A DNA stretch of 64,000 nucleotides, taken from contig QANY01013671.1 in assembly GCA_003255025.1 (NCBI GenBank), forward strand, positions 96,648-160,647, read 5' to 3'. Positions 1 to 11,875 of this stretch are shown here, piece by piece; position 1 is the stretch's first letter; each line of letters starts with the position of its first letter. Made by a program: the position numbers and the translations under genes. Origin of the DNA: Datisca glomerata (Eukaryota > Streptophyta > Magnoliopsida > Cucurbitales > Datiscaceae). The notes below the pieces were generated by a model. It searched no databases, was not told where the DNA came from, and saw only the letters and a program-made list of their open reading frames with translations.

Positions 1-310
1 TGCCAACATCTTTTGAAGAAACCAGCAGAGAAGCCATCTGGACCAGGGGCTTTACTACTCCCCAAACTAAACATAGTTGTGTGAACGTCTTCCTCTGTAT
101 AAGGGTGGTTGAGGATAGCTAAGTGAGCTTGAGAGAGCTTATTAGGGAGAATCTGAGAGAGAACACTCCAATCCACCTCCTGGTCAATGTGAGAAGTCCC
201 AAGAAGATTCCTATAATAAGAAAGGATTTGATCTTTGATAGCCTGGTCATCAGTAATAAGGTCACCCTCCTCATTAACCAACTGATTAATTCTTGATCTG
301 ACTCTATAAT
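1..310 (-). mobile_element. LINE A1, inverted 5' segment
   Basis: This is the reverse complement of the start of a plant L1 reverse transcriptase region, including the codons for the GKAPGPDGFSAGFF block (read on the minus strand near positions 20-55). It matches the plus-strand copy at about 480-790 almost base for base. One clear difference is about 10 bases near the NKLS codons that are present here and missing in the plus copy. The match stops near 307 inside the codons for the NRVRS motif. Together with the plus-oriented LINE 3' end that follows at 327-407 it has the layout of a 5'-inverted LINE insertion. The window starts inside it, so its true left end is not visible. Confidence 0.85.
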
Positions 311-407
311 AAGAGTAGAATTAATTCTTTCCTGGGGTATGCCCCTTGTATATTTGTATGTTTCTTCTTCGGTTTATACAATTTTTTAATTTACCGAAAA
401 AAAAAGA
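311..407 (+). mobile_element. LINE A1, 3' end with A tail
   Basis: About 16 bases of filler that repeat nearby sequence (TTAATTCTT) are followed from 327 by the terminal 3' UTR of the LINE in plus orientation, ending in a run of A at 399-407. The same terminal sequence ends LINE A5 (minus, 24837-24910) and, more diverged, LINEs B1 and C. The change of orientation between this piece and 1-310 is what twin priming produces. At 408 the sequence passes directly into the body of another LINE (A2), so A1 probably inserted into A2. Confidence 0.75.
334..345 (+). other. LINE 3'-UTR hairpin (A1)
   Basis: GGGG-TATG-CCCC stem-loop, about 54 bases before the A run. The same hairpin lies near the 3' end of every LINE 3' terminus seen in this window. 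Confidence 0.6.
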
Positions 408-2948
408 TTTTCTGAGGCAAAAAAGCAGAGTTGGCTGGCTTGCCTTGGGTGATCAGAATTCCTCTTTTTTTTTACAGAAACTAAAGAAGAATAGAGTCAG
501 ATCCAAAATTAATCAGTTGGTTAATGAGGAGGGTGACCTTATTACTGATGACCAGGCTATCAAAGATCAAATTCTTTCTTATTATGGGAATCTTCTTGGG
601 ACTTCTCACATTGATCAGGAGGTGGATTGGAGTGTTCTCTCTCAGATTCTCCCTAATAAGCTCACTTAGCTATCCTCAACCACCCTTATACAGAGGAAGA
701 TGTTCACACAACTATGTTTAGTTTGGGGAGTAGTAAAGCCCCTGGTCCAGATGGCTTCTCTGCTGGTTTCTTCAAAAGATGTTGGCATATTGTGGGAAAA
801 GATGTTACTAAGGCTGTTTTGGAGTTTTTTAGCTCCCAATCATTATCGGAATAGGTTAACTCTACTGCCATTGCTCTTATACGTAAGGTCCCCAATCCTT
901 CTAAGGTTGGTGACTTTAGGCATATATCTTGTTGTGATGTTGTTTATAAATGCATTTCTAAAATGCTTGCTGATAGACATAAAAGAGTGCTCCCTGTTCT
1001 TATTAGTAGCAACCAGACTGCTTTTGTGCCAGGGAGGAGAATTGCTGACAACATCCTTTTATCTCAAGAGCTGGTTAGAGGTTACCATAGGCCTTCTAAT
1101 AGTCCCAGATGTGCTTTCAAGGTTGATATCAAAAAGGCTTATGATAGCTTGAATTGGGAGAGTATCGGGAGAATCTTTGACTGCTTGGGGTTTCCTGATC
1201 ATTTCTCTAACTATGTGATGAAGTGTATCTCCTCTCGTTCTTTCTCTATTGTGGTCAATGGTGAGTTGACTAGCTACTTCTCTTGTGCTAAAGGGCTTAG
1301 ACAGGGTGATCCTATCTCTCCCTATCTGTTTGTGTTGGTTATGGAGGTTCTATATGGTATTCTCAAGCATGCTTCTCATAAAGCGGACTTTGGCTATCAC
1401 TGGAGGTGTAAGGAGCTTGGTATTGTTAACTTGTGCTTTGCTGATGATCTCCTTATCTTCTGTAAAGGTGATATTACTTCTGTTCAACTTATTATGGAGA
1501 GCTTAAACTTGTTTGAGTCCATCTCTGGTCTTCAACCTAATCTACAAAAAAGTCAGATTTTCATGTCTGGGGTCCATCCATCCACTTCTCAAGAAATTCT
1601 GGACTTGTGCAATTTCAGCATTGGGGAGCTTCCTATGAGATACTTGGGGGTTCCTTTGATTTCCTCAAAGCTTAGAAAAACAGATTGTATCACCCTAGTA
1701 GACCATATCACAGCTAGGGTGAAGTCTTGGGAGTCTAACTACCTTTCTTATGCTAGAAGATTACAGTTGGTTAAATCCGTGCTCTATGCTATTTTTCAAT
1801 ACTGGGCTGGCTTATTTATTCTTCCCAAGAAGATCTTAAATATGATTCAGGTGGTTATTAGGAATTACTTGTGGAACGCATCAGTTGTAAAGCATTCTGG
1901 TGCTAAAGTGGCTTGGAGTGATTTGTGCCTTGATAAGTCCCAAGGAGGTTTGGGCCTTAGAGATCTCTCTCTAGCTAATGAAGTGGTTGTGGCTAAGCAT
2001 TTCTGGTTCCTGGTCTCTTTGGATAAAGCTTCCCTTTGGAAGGATTGGTGCAAGTTTTTCTTGATCAAGAAGAGCTCTATCTTCTTGGTTAAGCTTGCCA
2101 CTAATCCTTCTTCGAGTTGGAGGAAAATTCTAAAAATCAGAGACAAGTTTGTTGGGTATTGCAAAGCTCTTGTGGGAAATGGTGAGCAGATCTCTCTTCT
2201 CTTGTACCCTTGGCACCCTTTGGGGGCTCTTTCTCAAAGGTTTGGACCTAAGATTCTTTTTGGTACTGGTTGTGATTGGACTACAAAAGTCAGCTCAGTG
2301 ATCCAGAATGCAGCTTGGAACTGGCCTATTTCTAACTCCCATGAGCTTATCACAATTAGAGAGGTCCATCTTCCCCCTCCTAAAGAGTCCTCTTTGGAAT
2401 CTTGGATTTGGACTCTTTCTCCCTCTGGTCTTTTCTCTGTGGGGCACACTTATTGGAAACTGGCTCCAGCTGGTGAAAAAGTGAGATGGGCTCCTCTTAT
2501 TTGGTTTAAGAAGCATATTCCCAGATATAGCTTTATTACTTGGCTTGCTGTTCTTAATAGGCTTGCAACTGCGGATAGATTGGCTTCTTGGACCTCCTCT
2601 CCTGGGTCTTCCAATGTTAATAGTTGTGTACTTTGCTTGCATCCTTCAGAATCTTCTGAACATCTGTTTGTTTCTTGCCCTTATTCTAGCTTTATTTGGC
2701 AGAATTTGGTTGGTTTGTGTGGCTTGGTGTCTTCTCCTAGGAACAGGAATTAACTTATCTCCTGGCTCATTGTGAAAGTTTAGAAAGGCTACTTCTTGGG
2801 CCTTATATTGAAGCTTATGTTCAGCTCGTTTGTCTATCATATCTGGAGAGAGAGAAATAATCGAGTCGTTGAGGGCAAAATGAGGGACAAGAAAGTGGAT
2901 TTGGCTTGCATTAGAAATGCCATTAAAAGTATATTTTTGAGTCTTAGA
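408..2948 (+). pseudogene. LINE A2 ORF2 fragment (RT and zf-RVT)
   Basis: This is a plant L1 ORF2 fragment that would encode reverse transcriptase. It begins in the linker between endonuclease and RT (SRVGWLALGDQ at about 430), has the GKAPGP-type codons near 730-760, and then a long open stretch 963-2753. That stretch holds the RRIADN and DIKKAYDSLNW blocks, GLRQGDPISPYLF, the catalytic FADDLLIF (about 1437-1462) and a C-terminal zf-RVT domain (WFKKHIPRYSFITWL, then a CVLC and H-x-F-x-x-C pattern, about 2500-2680). Breaks: an approximately 10-base deletion causes a stop near 667; a frameshifted stretch runs 670-960; a CAA to TAA nonsense codon lies at 2751. Similarity ends near 2948 before the 3' UTR, so there is no A tail. 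It is non-functional. Confidence 0.9.
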
Positions 2949-3477
2949 GTCCATTAGTTTTATTTTGCTTAATATAGTCTATTATTAATTATTATTTAAA
3001 ATATAATTAGTTTAGTTTCCTATTCCTTGATTTTAGGATTTTAGGAAACCTTTATAAATTCTATAAATATGCCTTGTTAGAAAGTTTTAATATCCTATCA
3101 TATATCTTATCTTTCGAGAAAAAAAGTTGTCTTTCCTAAATTCTGCACTTTCCTAGATTCAACACTTTCCTTTATTCATTACTTCCTAAATTCTTTGTTT
3201 CCCTAAATTTGTTTCTTGCTCAAACTTGTCTTGAAAATTTTTGTTTTGGAATTCTACACATTACAAGCTATTTGAATTGTTTTAAAAGTGTGATTCACCT
3301 AAGAACATAAAAGAATTAGCTGGAGTGGTGTGAGGAAAACCTTGAGTGAAATAATATTTGAGTTAAACACGAGTGACCCCGCCCCCCCCCCCCATCTTTT
3401 GAGTGCAAACACGTGAGGGTGTTCTGGTGAGGTCCTTGCATATTTTTTCCTTTGTTTTAACACTCTATTGGCAGCAA
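2949..3477 (+). other. AT-rich leader, probable gypsy G1 5' region
   Basis: No coding potential was recognised. The first part is AT-rich. The last 150 bases (GTGTGAGG, GAGTGCAAACACGTGAGGG, GAGGTCCTTGCA) match the leader just upstream of gag in gypsy G4 (about 47260-47400), so at least 3300-3477 is gypsy 5' leader. A run of 12 C lies at 3382-3393. No primer-binding site or LTR end was found, so the LTR is missing or too diverged to see. Confidence 0.55.
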
Positions 3478-5030
3478 TGTCAAAACAAAGTGGAGATAAT
3501 GATGTTGATCATGTACCTGAAGCTATGCTATGTGAGGCTCAATGAGGTGAGTTTGCATGTTTTAATCAACATATGGAGGCCATAAGGGACATATTAGAGC
3601 GTATGGATACAAGGTTTCAAGTAGTTTGAAAGTGCAACACCAAATCACAATGAAGGGTGAAAAGGAGGTAGAAACAAAATACCTCAAGTTGATGACTTGG
3701 AAGACGAAGATTTTGATTATAATGAGGAGGATGATGATATAATTCATTTACCAAAAAAATGATATGATTGTTGAAAGGGTCGTGCCTAGAGGAGGAGGAA
3801 GACAGGGCAGTAAGGGTGTGGATGATTACTATAAGGAGATGAAAATGCTCATGACTAGGGCTGATATAGAGGAGGATATGGAGACAACTATGGCACGTTT
3901 CTTTGCTAGTTTGAACAAGGAGATAGTTGACCAAGTGGATTTACAATGTTATGTGGAGTTAGAGGAGATGGCGCACATTGCCATCAAGGTGGACAAGCAA
4001 CTCCAAGGAAGAAGGGCAGCAAGGTATGTTTCCAAACCTTATTCCAACTCTAATTCTACTTGGAAAAGGAATGGAAAGAGTGATTTTAGGGGGAAAATAA
4101 GGATGTTTATGATGGTGCAAAGGAAAGGTAGATACGATTTTCAAAGAAAAATTCAAAATCAGAGAGCCTAAAGGGAGAACTATGACCCTACAAAATGGTG
4201 AGGTAGTGACTGATGAAGAAGAGGGTAACAATGAAAGTGATGAAGAGGAGATGCCCGAATTGGAGAGTTGTAGTAAAGGAAGCATTGAGTAACCGATTAG
4301 GGGTGATGTGTTGGTTACAAGACATGCTCTTAACACCCAATTGAAAGAGGAGTGCCATGAGGAGCAACGAGACAAATTATTCCATACAAGGTGTCATGTT
4401 CAAGGCAAAGCATGTAGTGTGATTATCGATGGTGGGAGTTGCACTAATGTGGTGAGTACATTATTAATTAATAGATTGGGGTTGTCTACTACACTACACC
4501 CACGACCATACAAGCTTAAGTGGCCTAATGGTTGCGGTGAGGTCAATGTGAATAAGCAATCTATTATCTCATTTCAATTGGTAAATATCATGATGAGCTG
4601 TTGTGTGCTGTGGTTCCTATGTATGCTGGAGATATTTTGCTTGGTAGACCATGGCAGTTTGATAGGAGAGCTATGCGTGATGGGTACCTCAATAGGTATT
4701 CATTCACCAAGGATGCGCGGAAGACTGCACTTACACCACTTTCCTCAAAAGACCAATGTAAAATAGAAAGGATGAGAGTGGAGGCTGAAAAGAAAGAAAA
4801 AGGGAGTAAGAAAAGTACTTTAGAGAGTGAAAAGAAAACTAGTTTTATAGAAAGAGAGAAAAGAAAAAGGAGCGAAAAGTGCAAAGAGTGTGAGTTTAAT
4901 AGCCAAGGCCAATGAGGTTAGACATGCATTGTACTCCAATCAGCCTATATTTGTACTCTTGTGCAAAGGGGCTTATTTTGCAACTAATGAACTTAACCCT
5001 CATTGTAACTTTGATGGGACGTGAACTTTT
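3478..5030 (+). pseudogene. Gypsy G1 gag and protease remnant
   Basis: The sequence starts with an ATG like the gag starts of G2 and G4. A large internal deletion removes most of the capsid region: the text jumps from about 3760 to the gag C-terminal block (VDDYYKEMKMLM at 3815-3850, then the ELEEMAHIAIKV helix at 3955-3990). The CCHC knuckle seen in G2 and G4 is absent. The retroviral-type aspartic protease follows at about 4310-4720, with the family's IIDGGSCTN active-site motif near 4420-4450 and LLGRPWQFDRR at 4635-4670, in two different frames. A Lys/Glu-rich linker occupies 4740-4900. LINE A3 interrupts it near 5030; pol resumes at 8599. Confidence 0.82.
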
Positions 5031-5098
5031 TCCATCTCCTTGGGTTTTTTAGTGAGAGAAGCTCTCCCCTCCCTTAGGGGAGGCCACGACCTCTAACA

Positions 5099-7340
5099 AT
5101 GGTTAATGATGAGTACATTAAGCATGCTGCAGATGTTGGTAAGCAAGTTTCAGGTGGTGTTAAGAAAGATTCAGCTAGTGGTCAAGCTAAGCTTGGAGTG
5201 TCTTTCAATGGCCATGCTGTTTTGAATGATATGGTTACGAAGGGAGCTAGGGAAGCTAATGCCCATGTTATTGGTTTTAATGCTCCTAAGAAAGGTTCTA
5301 ATACTAAGAAATTTGGACCAGAGAATGGTTTTGTTAGGCCTGGGAAGTTAGAAGCTCAGTCCAAGGAAGCTTCGAGCTTATTAGTTGCAAAAGAGATTAT
5401 TTCTGATCATTCGAAGCTTAGAGAAAATTTTATTTCTTCTTATCACAATCGGAGCAAATTACTTGAGCTGACTCTTTCAGACCAACTTCGTTCAAGTCTT
5501 AAGAGAAGTAGCATAAGAGGAGGAGCTAGAGGTGGTGCTCGGAGATCAACCAGCTTGCCTAGAGCTCCAAAGGTTGAAGATGATACTCATTACCTCTCTG
5601 TCAAAGGTAATGATGAGTGTCCTTTGATAGAAGACAAATCAAGCTTGTCTCAAATCATCTTGCTTGGAGAAGAGGAAAAGCAGCTGCCAAGCATATCAAA
5701 AGGGAGAGGTGACAGCTCCTTTTGGCAAGTGGGTGTGATGTGGTCAGCTTGGAGAAGAGTGAGGCTCCAGCTCCCAAGCTTTAACTTGGTCAACAGTCTA
5801 CGACTATCCTTTCTAATAAAGGAAAGGACATTCAAAAAGGTAATTCTTTATTAGATAAGGCTCCTCTCTCCCATCATGACGTGGACAGCTCTATAGGGTG
5901 ACAGGTGGCCGCTTCTTTGTCTAAGGGGAAAGAGAAAGTAGATGGTGCTTTGATAGAAGGGAAAGAGAAAGAAGATATTTCTCTTTCCCATGACAATGAT
6001 GTGAGCGTAGGTGGAGCTCCAAAGCTGGTGGCAGATTCTCTCTCCTCCCTTAGCTCAACCTCAGCATTGATTGTGAGTGACAAGGTGGATTTGACTTCTA
6101 CCAAAGAGGTCAAGGGCTGCCATGGTCGCGGGTTTGAGCTTGGAGAAACCTCTCTCTTTCCAAAACCAGATTCTAATGGGAAACAGAAGGTGAGCTCTTC
6201 TCCTCCTTCCCCAACTTCTTCTTCTAAAAAGCTGCCTGAGAATAGAGTTTTATCAAGACCTTTTAGCTAATAAGAGTGTTGCTCATGAAAAACCGGCTGG
6301 TTCATGGGCTGAAAAGGTTAAAGGTAACCTGAAAAAGAAGCTAAGCTTAGGTTATGTGAGCTCTTCCTTTACGGAAAATGGTAATGTCACAGTTAAGCTT
6401 CCTGATTATATTACTAAAGAGAATTTTTCTAGGTGGGAAGGCTGCCTTGTTGGCTACTTTGTTGGAAGGGCAGCTCCATTACACTTAGTTAAGAAAATTG
6501 CTTTGCAACTTTGGGCTAAAAGAGGAATTCAGGAGGTCTCGGCTGCCAGAGGCCTTTTCTATTTCAAATTTGGCTCTGTGGAGGATAGAAACTCAGTCTT
6601 AGAAGATGGACGTTGGCACCTCTTAGGTAGGCCTATTGTGCTTCAAGAGTGGCAGCCAAATGTTAAATTCTTAAAGGAGAAACTTTCAACCCTTCCAATT
6701 TGGGTTAAATTGTGGAATGTTCCAATTGAATTTTTGAATGAAGAAGCTCTAAGTCACATTGCTAGTTGCCTCTGGTTCAGCCTCCTCTGATTTGATTAAG
6801 TTTTTCACCATTGACATTGGCCTTGACGGATGGGATCCAGTGGTGGTGGAGGTGGAGTATGAGTGTCTACCTAAGAGATGTGCTAAATGTTGCCTCTTTG
6901 GTCATGATTGTGATGCTAAAGTGGCCCCTAAGAATAATCTAGCTAGTGAGGAAGAAACCGCTAGCAAAGATTCCTCTCCCCAAGATAATAGGGAGCTTAT
7001 GGTTTATGAGGAGCTAGAGGGTGAAATCTCTCCTCCCTTTCCTCTTAATACCATCCATGTGAAAGACCAAGACAATGAATGGACTCAGGTTGTTAGAAAT
7101 ATGAAGGGTAAGGGTCTCATTGAGCCTTGTGAGAATAAAAATGAGCCTCAAACCTCTTCTGGCTCTACATTGAGTTTGGCTCGCCCAAAAGCTTCCCCAA
7201 TTGTCAATGTCACTATCCAACCTGGTCCTTCTCCCACGTTCTCTAAATCAGCTTTGAAGAGGTTGAAAAAGAAGCAAAAGGCTGAAGGCTCTTTCTTATT
7301 TGCTGAGCAAGTTACTCAGGCTCCCCCTCAGAATGGTGAT
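5099..7340 (+). pseudogene. LINE A3 ORF1 (DUF4283-like plus CCHC)
   Basis: ORF1 of plant L1 elements encodes an RNA-binding protein that packages the LINE RNA. The start ATG (MVNDEYIKHAADVGK) is conserved in A4 and A6. The first 250 codons are Ser/Lys-rich with an RGGARGGAR patch (about 5518-5550). A DUF4283-like domain lies at 6395-6750 (LPDYITKENFSRWEGCLVG onward) and a compact CCHC knuckle (CAKCCLFGHDCD) near 6879-6914. Breaks: one T is missing near 5720 relative to A6, shifting frame; an extra T at about 6247-6251, also present in A6 but not in A4, ends the frame at 6270; about 90 bases are missing near 6768 relative to A4. The molecular role is inferred from family knowledge. Confidence 0.85.
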
Positions 7341-7355
7341 TCTCTCCCCCTTTTT

Positions 7356-8598
7356 ATGATTAATTTAGCTTCTTGGAATATAAGAAGGCTTAATGGCCTT
7401 CTAAAGCAAGCTGAAGTTAGGAAACTTTGTAAAGTCTTTAAATTGTATTTTTGTGCTTTAGTTGAGACTAAGATCAAATGTAATAATTTTGTTAGACTTT
7501 CTAGATCTGTTTTTCCCAATTGGGCCACCTTTGCTAACCATTATCCTACTAGCAAAGGTAGAATTGTTTTAGCTTGGGATCCCAAGATTTTGGATGTTCT
7601 TCTAATTGATGCTTTTGATCAAGCTATGTTTTGTAAGCTAACCATTCTTCAGGAAAGGACAGATTTCTTTGTCTCTGTGGTGTATGCAGCCAATGATGCT
7701 ATCTCCAGGAAGCCTTTGTGGGAAAAGCTTGGCTCCCATAAGACTTTAAGTCAGGGGAAGACTTGACTAATTCTTGGTGACTTTAATGCTATTTTGAAGC
7801 CTATTGAGCATTGTGGTGATGATTTCAAGTGGAATGATAGCTCAATTGTTTTTGCTTCTTGTCTTGATCATTTGGAGGTTCTCAACCTCCCTTATAGTGG
7901 CTGTCAATTCACCTTGTGAAATGGTCAAGTTGGTGAGGGTAGCAAGATGCGCAAGCTCGATAGAGCCCTGGTTAATGGTGATTGGGCTACGGAGTTTCCT
8001 GCTACTTCTTGTCATTTTCACACCCCAGATATCTCTGATCACTCTCCTCTTATTATTCAGCTTAGGGCTAACTCAACTAGACCTAAGCCTTCTTTTAAGT
8101 TCTTTGATATTTGGATGGATTTTGAAGGCTTTTGGGCTGCTCTTAAAGATGCTTGGGAGATTGAGGTGTTTGGAACAGTAATGTTTTGTCTCTATAAGAA
8201 GCTTAAATCTGTTAAATTTGCTCTTAAGAAATTTAATGACTCTTTTTGCTCAGATATTTCTAAAAGGGCTCTTATGGCTAGAGAAGCCCTCTCTAAAGTG
8301 CTAGCTGACCTTATTGCCTCTCCTAGTGTCGTCTCTCTTCAAGAGGAGGAGAAAATTAGATTTTCTTATTTCACTTAGCTTAGGAATGCAGAGGAAGATT
8401 TTCCCAGTCAAAAAAGCAGAGTTGATTGGCTTGCCTTGGGTGATCTGAATTCTGCCTTCTTTTTTCAGAAACTAAAGAAGAATAGAGTCAGATCCAGAAT
8501 TAATCAGTTGGTTAATAATAGAGAAACTTGATTTACTGATGACCAGGCTATCAAAGATCAAATTCTTTCTTATAATGGGAATTTTCTTGGGACTTCTC
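7356..8598 (+). pseudogene. LINE A3 ORF2, endonuclease part only
   Basis: This is an apurinic-like endonuclease domain of an L1 ORF2. It starts at MINLASWNIRRLNG (7356), a conserved start in A4 and A6. Visible blocks are FALVETK-like residues (7452-7475), AWDPKILDV (7573-7600), the GDFNAIL block (about 7780-7800) and SDHSPLII (8034-8058), which is the SDH motif expected at the catalytic end of this fold. A stop at 7764-7766 falls where the family has a Trp codon, and others follow (for example near 8376). RT, zf-RVT and 3' UTR are absent because the element is cut at 8598. It cannot retrotranspose. Confidence 0.85.
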
Positions 8599-10731
8599 AG
8601 TGTGTTTTTGTTGATCTTTTGCAGGAATTTGAAAACTTGTTCCCGAAAAGATGCCAAGTGGTTTACCATCATGCAGAGGCATAGAACATCAAATTGACTT
8701 CATTCCTGGAGCTGCCATACCCAATAGAGTAGCATATAGAACAAATCCAAGTGAGACAAAGGAGATCCAAAATCAAGTCGAGGAGTTGTTAGCTAGGGGT
8801 TTTGTGAGGGAGAGTCTAAGTCCTTGCTCAATTCCTGTTATCTTGTGCCAAAGAAGGTTGGAACATGGAGAATGTGTGTAGACTACCGAGCCATCAATAA
8901 ATCACTGTAAAGTATCATCACCCTATTCCTAAGCTAGATGATATGCTTGATGAGTTATATGGTTCGTGTTTGTCACTAAGATAGGCTTGAAATATGGTTA
9001 TTATCAAATTCGAATGAATATTGATGATGAATGGAAAACAGCATTTAAGGAAAAGTATGGGTTGTATGAATGGCTTGTTATGCCATTTGGTCTCACTAAT
9101 GCACCGCACATTCATGCGATTAATGAATCATGTGTTACGCAAGTACTTGGGAAAGTTTGTTGTTGTTTACTTTGATCATATTCTCATCTACTCTACGTGC
9201 TTAGATGATCATATCATGCATGTGCGTCAAGTACTAGAAATACTTAGGCAAGAAAAATTGTATGCTAACCTTAAGAAGTATAACTTTTGCATGGAAAAAA
9301 GTTAAATTTCTTGGTTTTGTAGTGTCTAGTCAAGGTATTAAGGTTGATGAGGACAAGGTAAGAGCCATTAAGGAGTGGCCGAGACCTAAGAATGTTAGTG
9401 AGGTGAGGAGCTTTCATGGGCTTGCTGGTTTCTATAGGAGATTCATTAGAGATTTCAGCACTATAGCTGGACCTTTGAGGGAGTTAGTTAAGAAAAATGA
9501 TGGATTTTTTTGGAGTGAGGCACAAGAACATGCCTTTATTGAACTTAAGGATAAATTGTGTACTACATCTTTGCTTGCTTTACCTGACTTTGATAAGACT
9601 TTTGAAAGTGAATGTGGTGCTAGTGTATAGGAATTGGAGCTGTTTTGATGCAGGATCAGAGGCCACCAATGTACTTTAGTGAGAAGTTAAGTGGGACAGC
9701 CTTGAAGTATCTAACATATGACAAGGCATTATATGCTTTGGTTCGAGCTTTGCAAACATGGCAGCATTATTTGTGGCCTTGGGAGTTTGTGATATGCACT
9801 AATCATGAAAGTCTAAAGCATTTGAAGGGTCAAGAAAAGCTAAACCGTAGGCATGCCAAATGGGTGGAGTTCATTGAAACATTCCCATATGTGATTAAGT
9901 AAAAGCAAGGTAAAGAGAATGTAGTTGCAGATGCATTATCTAGAAGATACACTCTACTTAATACTCTTAGTGATAAATTATTGGGTTTTGAGTATATTAA
10001 GGAGTTGTATCAATTTGATGATGATTTTGGTGAAATTTATGCATCTTGTGATAATGGTTTCTTATTTCAGATGGTTTCTTATTTAAGAGAAATTGGTTGT
10101 GCATTTATAAGTTCTCTATGAGGGAGTCGTTGATTAAGGAAGCACATGGAGGAGGCTTAATGGGGTATTTTGGGGTAAATAAGACCTATGATATGTTGCT
10201 AGAACATTTCTTTTGGCCTGGTATGAAACATGATGTGCAAAAACTTTGTGAGCATTGCATTACATGTAGAGAAGCTAAGTCTAGGTTGAAACCGCACGGG
10301 TTGTATACGCCGCTACCTTTTCCTTGTGAACCTTGGACGGATTTGTCTATGAATTTTGTGCTTGGTTTCCTAGAACTAGAAAATACTGTGATAGTATCTT
10401 TGTCATGGTTGATAGATTTAGTAAGATGGCTCATTTTATACCATGTCATAAAACCGATGATGCTGAGTGGATTGCTGATTTATTTTTCAAAGAAGTTGTG
10501 CGACTACATGGCATACCTAAGAGCATTGTTAGTGATAGAGATGTTAAGTTTTTGAGTCACTTTTGGCATGTATTATGGCGAAAGTTAATAACTAAGCTAC
10601 TGCTTTCAACTACTTGTGACCCTCAAACTGATGGGCAAACTGAGGTAGTTAATAGGACTTTGATTACTTTACTTAGGGCAATCATAGAAAAGAACATTAG
10701 GACATGGGAGGATTGTTTGTCATTTGCGGAG
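8599..10731 (+). pseudogene. Gypsy G1 pol (RT, RNase H, integrase)
   Basis: This is the continuation of G1 after the LINE. The RT N-terminus lies at 8651-8900 (GIEHQIDFIPGAA, then GFVRESLSPC), palm blocks at 8960-9110, and the catalytic YxDD box reads Y-F-D-H because the fourth codon is CAT (9177-9179). RNase H follows at about 9540-9960 and has ECGAS where the family has ECDAS, losing an acidic residue, plus a stop near 9630. The integrase zinc finger (EAHGGG...H...C..C) spans 10140-10275. In the integrase core the first catalytic Asp codon reads AAT (Asn) at 10352-10354. The element breaks off at about 10731 in the codons after TWEDCL. Mutations in three enzyme sites mark a long-dead copy. 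Confidence 0.88.
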
Positions 10732-11875
10732 GAGAAGGCAATATTTTGAAAATATGTATTCTTGAAATCCGCTTTGTAAATTTATTTCTTTATTAGAAAT
10801 ACTCAATAGTCACTCGGCCCATTATTATTTTATTCAATTATTAAATAATTGTTTAACTGTTATGTTGATGTTGATAACATGTCTATCCATTAGTCGATCA
10901 CATGCCATACATGAAAATCGCACACAATTTTATTTGATCATGCATCTCAGCTGTAGAAATATGTTTTATTAGGATTGTCCTAATATATTTATATGTATTG
11001 CTTTTTTCATGTAAACTGCTAAGTTTTAACAAGTTAAAACTTGGTAATCACACCACAGTAAAGGGTATAGTAACATTTAGGTTAACCGACTTTAGTAAAA
11101 GAGTTTTATTAAAGTTTGATGATATAATTAATTAGTTTATCTAAGTTCACCTAATTTTGACTTAGGCACTTCAGAAAGTTAAATGAACTTAGACTAATGA
11201 GATTGGATTAACTGATAGTTAAATATTCATAGGGTTATTATTTTAACAAGTAATTAATTTGGAATTAATTGATTAGTTAAAATAAAATCACATTATCCTA
11301 AAATAGTGAGTGGAAGAAGATTGACATGTCAATGTAACCTATGGTCTCCATCATTAGTAGAACACCTGAGGTTACAATGAGGACATCGAGATGGCTTTAT
11401 TTTCATCCCCCTAAGGAAGGTTTCGAGCTGTACCAATACCAAGGTTGGACTTCTTAAGAAGATAGGAGGAAGTGATGTAGTTTAGTTTTGACCGATTCTA
11501 AGGCGGCATATTCTAAATGAAGTCATGAATTTGAAATGATGGGTTACACTCACAAAGTCACAATTAAGCATTCATGTGGATAGTTGTCACTTGACCGAAC
11601 AAGCGATACCTCATTGTTAAAAGAGAAAATATGAGATATTTTAAGCTTTAATTAATAAGGATGAGAATGTCTCATAGACAGTCTGAGATTAATCCGACCG
11701 ACCCCAAGACGGCACATTAATCGTTGGGTTATTTTATCATGATTAGTAAATGCTAAATTTATGTGTTTATTATGATTGCATTCATGCATCATGTTTACTT
11801 TTCAAATTCTAGATATTTATCAATTATATTGAATCATGTATGTTTTAAATTTCAATAATCAATATTATGTTTACC
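10732..11875 (+). other. Copia 5' non-coding region
   Basis: AT-rich sequence of about 1.1 kb precedes copia gag. It has two similar short motifs (CGATTCTAAGGCGGCA-like at 11490 and CGACCCCAAGACGGCACATT-like at 11700), but no clear primer-binding site and no second copy elsewhere in the window. By position it should be the 5' LTR and leader of the copia element; that is inference from context only. No gene was recognised here. Confidence 0.5.

Larger units (their letters stand above)
5035..8598 (+). mobile_element. LINE A3 (5' end intact, 3' end missing)
   Basis: This family-A LINE has 5' UTR, ORF1 and the endonuclease half of ORF2. Its start is placed near 5035 because the 5' UTR (TTTTAGTGAGAGAAGCTCTCCC) matches that of minus-strand copy A6 (right end about 31797). 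It stops abruptly at about 8598, in the linker between endonuclease and RT, after ACTTCTCA, and gypsy G1 sequence follows at once. Loss of the 3' end with a preserved 5' end is the reverse of normal LINE truncation, so a later deletion or recombination is likely. No target-site duplication is recognisable. Confidence 0.8.

Noticed and set aside
10732..11875. Search for tRNA genes, promoters of host genes or a miRNA-like hairpin in the longest uncoded copia leader
   Set aside because: No cloverleaf with conserved internal boxes or long perfect stem was recognised by eye; a dedicated scan could not be run.
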